From: a bacterium
GTDB taxonomy: Bacteria; Patescibacteriota; Minisyncoccia; Minisyncoccales; UBA10102
Length of the DNA stretch: 7,122 nt
Reading direction: 5' to 3'
Assembly: GCA_030647175.1 (NCBI GenBank)
Contig: JAUSJU010000051.1
Span: 1 to 7,122, forward strand
In this document: positions 1-4,352 of the stretch, piece by piece
Numbering within the stretch: position 1 is the first letter of the stretch
Layout: every line of letters begins with the position of its first letter
Notes under the pieces: generated by a model
The model's database searches: none
What the model was told of the DNA's origin: nothing
What the model saw: the letters and a program-made list of their open reading frames with translations, nothing else
Translations under genes and position numbers: made by a program

Positions 1-120
1 GTAGAGGTGGAAGACGTGATGCGGGAGGACCGGGAAGAAGCAACGAAAGGGACAGAAGGGCTTTTGCAGACAACGGAGCAACAAGACGGATTCTTAAAAG
101 TGCCTTCAATCCTTCCCTGA
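1..120 (+). CDS. gatC: GatC, amidotransferase subunit C (C-terminal part)
   Basis: Small subunit of the GatCAB amidotransferase, which converts Glu-tRNA(Gln) and/or Asp-tRNA(Asn) to the amide form in the cytoplasm. Only the last 39 codons are visible, open from the window edge to the TGA at 118-120. Two stretches match the GatC C-terminus: MREDR near the start, and the ending GFLKVPSIL, equivalent to the usual G-F-F-x-V-P-x-V-L tail. In the family this tail wraps around GatA and holds the complex together. The stop lies one base before the gatA start, so the two are almost certainly translated as a coupled pair. The middle of the fragment is not distinctive; identification rests on the two motifs and on the neighbour. 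Confidence 0.86.
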   Translation, partial: VEVEDVMREDREEATKGTEGLLQTTEQQDGFLKVPSILP

Positions 121-121
121 T

Positions 122-1543
122 ATGGATGTTGCTTCTCTCACCATTTTTAGTGTTCGGCAAGGGCTTTTGCAGAAAAAGTTTTCTGCGACGGAACTCGCAC
201 AAGCTTTTCTTGGCAAGATCAGAGAAAAAGAACAAGACATCCACGCATTCCTTGCAGTAAGCGAAGAACTCGCGCTTTCTCAGGCTTTAGAAATTGACCG
301 CAAGATTTCCAAGGGAGAATCTCTGCCGGAGTTAGCGGGAGTTCCCATATCCGTGAAAGACGCCATTCTCGTGGAAGGGCTTGTGTGCACGGCAGGATCC
401 CGCATGCTGGAACATTATATCGCTCCGTACGACGCGACCGTGATACAGAAAGCGAAGGAAGCGGGAGCCGTCATCCTGGGCAAGACCAACATGGATGAGT
501 TTGGAATGGGAAGCTCCACGGAGAATTCCGCATTCGGTCCCACCAAGAACCCGAGGGATCTTACCAGGGTTCCGGGAGGAACATCCGGAGGATCGGCGGC
601 GTCCGTGGCTTCTGAAGAAGCCCTTGTTTCCCTGGGAGAAGACACAGGAGGATCAATCCGTCTGCCTGCAGCTTTCTGCGGAGTCGTGGGAATAAAGCCG
701 ACGTACGGAGCAGTTTCACGGCACGGAGTCATCGCAGTAGCTTCTTCTTTGGATCAGGTGGGGACCATGGGAAAGACGGTTGAAGACGCAAGAAAGCTTT
801 TTGAAGTGATCTGCGGGAAAGATCCCAAGGATGGCACGAGTGTTGAACAGAGAGAGCGCCCTACAGCAAAAACCTCATTGAAGGATATTACAATCGGAGT
901 TCCCAAAGAATATTTTGAAGCAGGGCTGGACAAGAAAGTGGGGGACCTGGTTAAAAAAGGGATACGGCTCATGGAGCAAGGAGGAGCCCATGTCGTGGAG
1001 ATAAGTCTTCCTCATACTCAGTATGCGCTGGCCTCGTACTACGTCATTGATATGTCGGAGATTTCAGCGAATCTTGCCAGGTACGACGGCCTCAGGTACG
1101 GCAAGCATGTTGCCAAAGGAAAACTCTTGGAGGAATATGAAGAGAGCAGGGGACAGGGCTTTGGAGAAGAGGTGAAGCGGCGCATCATGCTGGGAACCTA
1201 TGCGCTGTCTGCCGGCTACTACGACGCCTTCTACCTGAAGGCTCAGAAGGTGAGGACGCTTCTGAAACAGGATTTTGAAAAGGCTTTTGAGAAGGTGGAC
1301 GTGGTGGCAGGCCCCGTAGCTCCCTTTCTTCCGTTCAAGCTTGGAGAACGCTCGGCCGATCCTCTTGCAATGTACCTGGCAGATATCTATACCGTGCCAG
1401 TAAACCTCACCGGGCTTCCTGCCATATCCTTGCCTGCCGGCACCGTGGAAGGGCTTCCTGTGGGACTCCAGCTGATCGGCAAACCTTTCTGCGAACAGAC
1501 GTTGTTTGAGACAGGGGCATTATTTGAAGAGATACAATCATGA
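122..1543 (+). CDS. gatA: GatA, Glu-tRNA(Gln)/Asp-tRNA(Asn) amidotransferase subunit A
   Basis: Amidase-signature glutaminase of GatCAB: it hydrolyses glutamine and passes ammonia to GatB. The 473 residues are close to the usual 480-490, and the sequence is collinear with the family. Seen directly: V-S-V-K-type motif ISVKDAI with catalytic Lys79; the signature loop PGGTSGGSAA (residues 151-160); nucleophile Ser178 in DTGGSIR; RRIMLGTYALSAGYYDAFY with Arg354; and MYLADIYTVPVN with Asp421, the last two being expected substrate-glutamine contacts. Oddity: position 154, where the family has the cis-Ser of the Lys-cisSer-Ser triad, is Thr (codon ACA); Ser155 follows it. No Shine-Dalgarno is visible before the ATG at 122, so translation probably depends on coupling to gatC. 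The next gene overlaps its stop by 4 nt. No gatB lies downstream in this window. Confidence 0.97.
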   Translation: MDVASLTIFSVRQGLLQKKFSATELAQAFLGKIREKEQDIHAFLAVSEELALSQALEIDRKISKGESLPELAGVPISVKDAILVEGLVCTAGSRMLEHYIAPYDATVIQKAKEAGAVILGKTNMDEFGMGSSTENSAFGPTKNPRDLTRVPGGTSGGSAASVASEEALVSLGEDTGGSIRLPAAFCGVVGIKPTYGAVSRHGVIAVASSLDQVGTMGKTVEDARKLFEVICGKDPKDGTSVEQRERPTAKTSLKDITIGVPKEYFEAGLDKKVGDLVKKGIRLMEQGGAHVVEISLPHTQYALASYYVIDMSEISANLARYDGLRYGKHVAKGKLLEEYEESRGQGFGEEVKRRIMLGTYALSAGYYDAFYLKAQKVRTLLKQDFEKAFEKVDVVAGPVAPFLPFKLGERSADPLAMYLADIYTVPVNLTGLPAISLPAGTVEGLPVGLQLIGKPFCEQTLFETGALFEEIQS

Positions 1544-2061
1544 ACACCGCGCGAGACATCATTTTCTATATCAATTCCTTCGCTTCATACGAGCCGCTTT
1601 TTGCATGGAAGATAGCTTCCATTTTCGTGGGCACCGTCTTTCTCGTGTTCATCATCGTTATCCTTTTCAGGACGTCATGGATCAAGTTCCAGCTCCTCTT
1701 TGATTTGACAGAATTCCTTACCTACAAGCCCTTGGGCGTCCCTAACCTTACCCGCCAATGGCAGAGGATCCGTTCCATGCTGAGAAGCGCAAACGAAGGA
1801 GAGTACAAGCTCGCTATTATTGAGGCAGACGGCATTCTTGGCAACACGCTCACTCGCTTGGGATTCAACCAGCCAACCATTGCCGAGCGCTTGAAACAGG
1901 TAAGCCCTGCTATTATCCCTAACCTGGACCAGATATGGGAAGCCCACAAGGTGCGCAACAACATCGTGCATGATCCCGACTACCGGCTCTCTTTGGAAGA
2001 AGCAAGTAAGGTGCTGGGGTATTACGAAGAAACATTCAAGAGCCTTGATTTGATCTCGTAA
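1540..2061 (+). CDS. Membrane-anchored protein with HEPN-like domain
   Basis: The cellular role is not known to me. The 173-residue protein starts at an ATG overlapping the gatA stop (ATGA), with no clear Shine-Dalgarno, so coupled translation is likely. Residues 25-43 form one strong hydrophobic helix followed by Arg/Lys, which fits a single-pass anchor with the C-terminal domain in the cytoplasm. Residues 70-170 look helical and soluble. At 133-145 is WEAHKVRNNIVHD, containing R139-N-N-I-V-H144. This matches the R-(polar)-x3-H motif of HEPN domains, many of which are RNases in toxin-antitoxin, abortive-infection or RNA-processing systems. Proteins with a similar W-E-A-H-K-x-R-N-x-I-x-H block occur, to my recollection, in candidate-phyla bacteria as conserved hypotheticals. 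The HEPN assignment rests on motif and helical character only. No antitoxin-like partner is adjacent; neighbours are gatA and tRNA genes. Confidence 0.8.
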   Translation: MNTARDIIFYINSFASYEPLFAWKIASIFVGTVFLVFIIVILFRTSWIKFQLLFDLTEFLTYKPLGVPNLTRQWQRIRSMLRSANEGEYKLAIIEADGILGNTLTRLGFNQPTIAERLKQVSPAIIPNLDQIWEAHKVRNNIVHDPDYRLSLEEASKVLGYYEETFKSLDLIS

Positions 2062-2073
2062 TTCTGGTATCCT
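2045..2073 (+). promoter_or_regulatory. Predicted promoter of the tRNA cluster
   Basis: A -35 box TTGATT (2045-2050), a 17-bp spacer and a -10 box TATCCT (2068-2073) preceded by TGG, which gives an extended -10. The -35 lies in the last codons of the HEPN-like gene. The expected start site (2079-2080) coincides with the first bases of the initiator tRNA, leaving essentially no 5' leader. The spacing is ideal, but -10 and -35 each deviate from consensus. Confidence 0.5.
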
Positions 2074-2078
2074 CTACT

Positions 2079-2149
2079 CGCGGGGTAGTGGAGTAGTACC
2101 ATGCGAGGCCCATAACCTTGTGACCCAGGTGCAATTCCTGGCCCCGCAA
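2079..2149 (+). tRNA. tRNA-fMet (CAU), initiator type, atypical
   Basis: The 71 nt fold into a full cloverleaf: acceptor CGCGGGG/CCCCGCA, whose only unpaired position is C1-A72, the hallmark of bacterial initiator tRNA; D-stem GTGG/CCAT with loop AGTAGTA; anticodon stem CGAGG/CCTTG with loop CCCATAA; variable region TGAC; T-arm CCAGG/CCTGG with loop TGCAATT; discriminator A. The 3' CCA is not encoded (the sequence continues CAA). Several normally fixed bases differ: A at position 18 in place of G, G at 55 in place of U, C at 33 in place of U, U11-A24 instead of the purine-pyrimidine pair usual in initiators, and A29-U41 in the stem that normally has three G-C pairs. All stems are intact, which argues against a decayed gene. 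Confidence 0.85.
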
Positions 2150-2157
2150 CAAGATTG

Positions 2158-2184
2158 GTTGTGCTTACTTGAAGTAAGCACAAC
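2158..2184 (+). repeat. Perfect 13-bp palindrome between two tRNA genes
   Basis: GTTGTGCTTACTT and its exact reverse complement are separated by one base. The RNA could form an 11-bp stem with loop TTGAA. It begins 8 nt after the initiator tRNA and ends 2 nt before the next tRNA. No T-run follows, so it is not a standard intrinsic terminator. It could be a processing hairpin (RNase III type), a pause site or a protein-binding palindrome. Confidence 0.8.
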
Positions 2185-2186
2185 AT

Positions 2187-2258
2187 GCCGGCGTAGCTCA
2201 GTGGTAGAGCGGAGTCTTCATAAGACTAAGATCGCAGGTTCGATCCCTGCCGCCGGCA
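2187..2258 (+). tRNA. tRNA-Met (CAU), probably elongator
   Basis: A 72-nt cloverleaf: acceptor GCCGGCG/CGCCGGC fully paired, D-stem GCTC/GAGC with loop AGTGGTA, anticodon loop TTCATAA, variable AGATC, T-arm GCAGG/CCTGC with canonical loop TTCGATC, discriminator A73. The anticodon stem GAGTC/GACTA has a G27-A43 mismatch at its outer end. CCA is not encoded (CTT follows). The paired 1-72 end separates it from the initiator. A CAU anticodon could also mark tRNA-Ile2, whose C34 becomes lysidine; sequence alone does not exclude this, but elongator Met is the simpler call. Confidence 0.85.
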
Positions 2259-2279
2259 CTTAGTACGAAAGAAATGCAT

Positions 2280-2355
2280 GCGGGCGTAGCTTAGTCTGGT
2301 TCAAAGCGTCTGATTGTCAATCAGAAGAACGAGGGTTCAAATCCCTTCGCCCGCG
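2280..2355 (+). tRNA. tRNA-Asp (GUC)
   Basis: A 76-nt cloverleaf: acceptor GCGGGCG/CGCCCGC, D-stem GCTT/AAGC, anticodon stem TCTGA/TCAGA with loop TTGTCAA, variable AGAAC, T-arm GAGGG/CCCTT with loop TTCAAAT, discriminator G73. G34-U35-C36 and G73 are the main aspartate identity elements. CCA is not encoded (CCG follows). It lies 21 nt after the previous tRNA and is probably co-transcribed with it. Confidence 0.94.
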
Positions 2356-2372
2356 CCGTTATTCTCCTTACA

Positions 2373-2402
2373 CTACTTTAATGAGCAGTAGGTTTTGTTT
2401 TT
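2373..2402 (+). terminator. Weak candidate terminator after the tRNA cluster
   Basis: A 5-bp stem CTACT/AGTAG with a 9-nt loop, followed by GTTTTGTTTTT. The stem is short and AT-rich, so efficiency would be low. Its T-run leads into the -35 box of the pyrF promoter. No other hairpin with a T-run was seen between tRNA-Asp and pyrF. Confidence 0.3.
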
Positions 2403-2429
2403 GACACTCCGTACTGACCTTGTTATAAG
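2401..2429 (+). promoter_or_regulatory. pyrF-pyrE promoter
   Basis: A consensus -35 TTGACA (2401-2406), a 17-bp spacer and a -10 TATAAG (2424-2429). The expected start is near 2436, giving a leader of about 30 nt that carries the Shine-Dalgarno. It is the closest match to a housekeeping sigma promoter in the window. Confidence 0.8.
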
Positions 2430-2440
2430 AAGCTCAGTAC
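2411..2440 (+). promoter_or_regulatory. Inverted repeat around the pyrF -10 box (possible operator)
   Basis: GTACTGA (2411-2417) and its exact reverse complement TCAGTAC (2434-2440) flank the -10 box symmetrically; the centre falls within TATAAG, and the right arm covers the expected start site. The arms are about two helical turns apart, which suits a dimeric repressor. No regulator gene is in the window, so the function is inferred from position only. Confidence 0.45.
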
Positions 2441-2450
2441 CTATTTTACG

Positions 2451-2458
2451 AAGGAGGT
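2451..2458 (+). promoter_or_regulatory. Perfect Shine-Dalgarno of pyrF
   Basis: AAGGAGGT, the full complement of the 16S rRNA 3' end, lies 7 nt before the ATG at 2466 and fixes that start. Confidence 0.9.
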
Positions 2459-2465
2459 GTCTTGA

Positions 2466-3197
2466 ATGGATGCATCAAGCAGACTTATCGTGGCTGCAGA
2501 TTTTGACCCGCGCAGAGAAGGGGGAGCACGAGAAGTTCATGACAGGGTGCTTGTTCTCGCTAAAAGCCTTGAGGGCACAGGCGTCATCATCAAAGTGAAT
2601 TCCGTGCTTCGGGCATACGGATACACTCTGATCTCTGAGCTTCACGATCTGGGGCTCCAGGTTTTTGCCGATCTCAAACTGACAGATATTCCGAACACCG
2701 TGGAAACTGACGGAGCGATGCTCAAAGAGTACAAACCCGAATTCATCACGGTTATGTGCTCTACGGGGATCGATGGAATGCGAGCTGTCCGAGAAACGGT
2801 AGGGCAATACACCCAGGTTCTTGGAGTTACGGTGCTCACGTCTTTTAACGAAGAGGAGTGCCAGGAGATCTTTGGTTGTTCCACGAAAGCCGGAGTTTTG
2901 CGTTTTGCTCGCATGGCACAGCTGGCAGGATTATCGGGGCTCATTCTCTCGCCTCAAGAGGCAGAGATCATCAAAGCAAGACCTGAACTTACGCTGAGTC
3001 TGAACACTCCTGGAATAAGGCCGTTGTGGTCTCTTGTCGCAGGAGATGATCAAGAACGCGTCATGACGCCCGCTAAAGCGATCAAAGCCGGGGCAATGCG
3101 GGTTGTTATCGGACGCCCCATCATCCAAGCGGAGGATCCGCGCCATGCGGTAGAACTCGCTTTGCAAGAGATCACTGAGGGATTACCCTCAGAGTGA
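2466..3197 (+). CDS. pyrF: Orotidine 5'-phosphate decarboxylase (PyrF)
   Basis: Decarboxylates OMP to UMP, the last step of de novo UMP synthesis, in the cytoplasm. The 243-residue TIM barrel has usual length. Visible family residues: Asp12 in AADFD; Lys43 in IIKVN; the signature FADLKLTDIPNT with Asp69, Lys71 and Asp74, which together with Lys43 makes the Lys-Asp-Lys-Asp catalytic tetrad; TPGIRP and DDQERVMTP in the phosphate-binding C-terminal part; and Arg217 in VIGRPI, the expected phosphate-binding arginine. All catalytic residues are present. The start is set by a perfect Shine-Dalgarno. The TGA stop directly abuts an ATG of the pyrE reading frame, so the two are co-transcribed and coupled. 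The promoter palindrome suggests repression, perhaps by pyrimidine status; this is inference. Confidence 0.96.
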   Translation: MDASSRLIVAADFDPRREGGAREVHDRVLVLAKSLEGTGVIIKVNSVLRAYGYTLISELHDLGLQVFADLKLTDIPNTVETDGAMLKEYKPEFITVMCSTGIDGMRAVRETVGQYTQVLGVTVLTSFNEEECQEIFGCSTKAGVLRFARMAQLAGLSGLILSPQEAEIIKARPELTLSLNTPGIRPLWSLVAGDDQERVMTPAKAIKAGAMRVVIGRPIIQAEDPRHAVELALQEITEGLPSE

Positions 3198-3199
3198 AT

Positions 3200-3204
3200 G
3201 GAGG
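3200..3204 (+). promoter_or_regulatory. Shine-Dalgarno deciding the pyrE start
   Basis: GGAGG ends 8 nt before the ATG at 3213. An in-frame ATG at 3198 overlaps this element and has no such site itself, so 3213 is the better start; using 3198 would add five residues (MEERS). Confidence 0.75.
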
Positions 3205-3212
3205 AAAGATCC

Positions 3213-3854
3213 ATGGATCAAGATGAAGTTCTCCGAATACTTAGGGAGGTCGGAGCGGTGCTCAACGGCCACTTCGTCCTCACATCGGGTAAGCACAGTG
3301 AAGTGTACGTCAACAAAGACGCGTTGTACCCATATACCGGAAAGACAGGGCGTCTTTGCGAGATGATCGCTAAACATTTCGAGCAGGATGGCGTGCAAAC
3401 GGTCATCGGCCCTGCGATGGGAGGCGTGATCCTTTCTCAATGGACCGCATACCATCTTGACTGGATCCTTGGACGAGACGTCTCAGCCGTGTACGCAGAG
3501 AAGGTCGGGAACGGAGATGCGTTTACCATCTCGCGTGGCTATGACGAGCTCATTCCTGGGAGGAAAGTCTTGGTGGTAGAAGATGTTCTCACCACCGGGG
3601 GTTCTGCCAAGAAAGTGGTTGAGGTCGTACGACAACTTGGCGGCAACGTTGTCGGAGTAGGCGTTCTTTGTAATCGTGGAGGCGTCACGTTCCATGATGT
3701 AGGAGATGTGCCAAAGCTCTTTGCGCTGTGCACTATTACGCTTAATACCTGGGCCAGAGAGGAATGTCCTCTTTGTAGCCAGGGTGTGCCCATCAAACAC
3801 GGACGTTGGCAAGGGGCGAGAGTTCCTGCTCCAGAAACAGGTATAAGCACATAG
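3213..3854 (+). CDS. pyrE: Orotate phosphoribosyltransferase (PyrE)
   Basis: Transfers phosphoribose from PRPP to orotate to give OMP, the substrate of PyrF. The 213-residue, type I PRTase fold has: GHFVLTSGKHS (residues 19-29), a PyrE N-terminal motif; GPAMGGVILS (66-75); the mobile-loop region AEKVGNGD (95-102); and the PRPP motif VLVVEDVLTTGGS (119-131) with the two acidic residues Glu123-Asp124. The C-terminal block EECPLCSQGVPI (183-194) occurs in a well-known PyrE subgroup; its C-x-x-C could suggest metal binding, but it is only one cysteine pair. A short basic/proline tail follows. The stop directly abuts the terminator stem. Together with pyrF it makes UMP from orotate; no earlier pathway gene (carAB, pyrB, pyrC, pyrD) is in the window. 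Confidence 0.95.
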   Translation: MDQDEVLRILREVGAVLNGHFVLTSGKHSEVYVNKDALYPYTGKTGRLCEMIAKHFEQDGVQTVIGPAMGGVILSQWTAYHLDWILGRDVSAVYAEKVGNGDAFTISRGYDELIPGRKVLVVEDVLTTGGSAKKVVEVVRQLGGNVVGVGVLCNRGGVTFHDVGDVPKLFALCTITLNTWAREECPLCSQGVPIKHGRWQGARVPAPETGIST

Positions 3855-3887
3855 GGGGTTACAACCGATTGGTTGCGCCCCTTTTTT
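3855..3887 (+). terminator. Intrinsic terminator of pyrF-pyrE
   Basis: Outer stem GGGG (3855-3858) with CCCC (3878-3881), a small internal loop, inner stem CAACC/GGTTG with loop GATT, then six T. It starts right after the pyrE TAG, and its T-run ends one base before the next -35 box. Confidence 0.85.
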
Positions 3888-3888
3888 A

Positions 3889-3917
3889 TTGACAGGTATA
3901 GATTTCTATGCTATGTT
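3889..3917 (+). promoter_or_regulatory. Promoter of the 113-aa orphan gene
   Basis: A consensus -35 TTGACA (3889-3894), a 17-bp spacer and a -10 TATGTT (3912-3917) with an upstream TGC, making an extended -10. The expected start is near 3924, leaving a leader of about 34 nt. Confidence 0.75.
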
Positions 3918-3944
3918 ATTAATTAGAACATTAAGGGTATTACG

Positions 3945-3952
3945 AAGGAGGT
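3945..3952 (+). promoter_or_regulatory. Perfect Shine-Dalgarno of the orphan gene
   Basis: AAGGAGGT lies 5 nt before the ATG at 3958. It sets that start and excludes an in-frame TTG at 3889, which is part of the -35 box. The 13 bases TTACGAAGGAGGT are identical to those before pyrF. Confidence 0.88.
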
Positions 3953-3957
3953 TTCCA

Positions 3958-4299
3958 ATGGATTGGCGACATTGCGATATGGTCATACGGTATAAGAGCG
4001 AAAGGCTTCGGAGTCCAGTTTCAAGGGTATCTCTCGGAGATGGCGTCGAAGCTGAGACGAGACCCGTACTGAGTCTTGTCCCGTGCGCCCTTGCTTCGGA
4101 TCTATCTGTGGATGAGGCAATCCGGAAAATACAAGCCTACATTCATACACAGAACTCCGAACTCGAAGAAGAAGAGTTCGAAGTTGAGTATGGGTTTCCT
4201 GGCCATCCCATGACTGAGGATCCTCGTGAAGAGAGCATCCTCTTCGTCACTCCTGCCGGGTGCAGACTCGGTAGCCCCCTTTTCCAGGCGCTTTCTTAA
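3958..4299 (+). CDS. Unrecognised 113-aa protein, own promoter and terminator
   Basis: I do not recognise this protein. It is a real gene candidate because a consensus promoter, a perfect Shine-Dalgarno and an intrinsic terminator bracket exactly this frame. No signal peptide or membrane helix is visible. Residues 1-25 are basic (Arg/Lys-rich) and begin MDWRHCDMV. Residues 50-62 could form an amphipathic helix. Residues 67-77 are strongly acidic (SELEEEEFEVE), and 78-90 are Gly/Pro-rich (YGFPGHPMTEDPR). The C-terminal part, 93-112, reads as a short strand-rich segment, SILFVTPAGCRLGSPLFQAL. Three cysteines (6, 43, 102) form no obvious metal site. Charge polarity suggests binding to nucleic acid or a partner protein, but this is speculation. 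The stop codon TAA lies in the terminator hairpin. It sits alone between pyrFE and pheS, each a separate transcription unit. Confidence 0.72.
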   Translation: MDWRHCDMVIRYKSERLRSPVSRVSLGDGVEAETRPVLSLVPCALASDLSVDEAIRKIQAYIHTQNSELEEEEFEVEYGFPGHPMTEDPREESILFVTPAGCRLGSPLFQALS

Positions 4300-4313
4300 G
4301 CGCCTTTTTCTTT
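4286..4313 (+). terminator. Intrinsic terminator containing the orphan gene's stop codon
   Basis: Perfect 8-bp stem AGGCGCTT/AAGCGCCT with loop TCTT, then TTTTCTTT. The last four sense codons (Gln-Ala-Leu-Ser) form the 5' arm and loop, and the TAA stop (4297-4299) spans the end of the loop and the start of the 3' arm. A ribosome finishing translation would sit on the hairpin. Confidence 0.88.
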
Positions 4314-4317
4314 GATG

Positions 4318-4346
4318 TTGATATGAGAAGGGTTTTAGTGTAAAAT
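4318..4346 (+). promoter_or_regulatory. pheS promoter
   Basis: A -35 TTGATA (4318-4323), an exact 17-bp spacer and a -10 TAAAAT (4341-4346). The seventh base after the -10 box is the A of the pheS ATG at 4353, so the predicted transcript has no leader. It lies directly behind the terminator of the orphan gene. Confidence 0.7.
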
Positions 4347-4352
4347 AGAGGT

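Noticed and set aside
2079..2149. Initiator tRNA as a decayed pseudogene
   Set aside because: All four stems pair, C1-A72 is kept, a promoter sits at the right distance, and the changed bases 18 and 55 are interacting partners. Random decay would be expected to hit stems as well.
2187..2258. Second CAU tRNA as tRNA-Ile2
   Set aside because: Not excluded, but nothing specific supports it; a lysidine synthase identity test needs a model-based search. Elongator Met is the default.
2395..2598. Plus-strand 67-codon frame starting before pyrF
   Set aside because: It begins on the promoter's upstream edge and runs out of frame through the pyrF Shine-Dalgarno and coding start. The strong signals all serve pyrF.
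3198..3212. Earlier pyrE start at the ATG next to the pyrF stop
   Set aside because: This ATG overlaps the GGAGG that serves the ATG at 3213 and has no good ribosome-binding site of its own. The extra five residues are not typical of PyrE; it remains a minor possibility.
3913..3931. ATGTT/AACAT inverted repeat at the orphan promoter
   Set aside because: Only five base pairs in an AT-rich stretch; likely by chance.
3889..3957. 23-residue N-terminal extension of the orphan protein from a TTG
   Set aside because: The TTG is the -35 box and the region is promoter and leader. The perfect Shine-Dalgarno at 3945-3952 points to the ATG at 3958.
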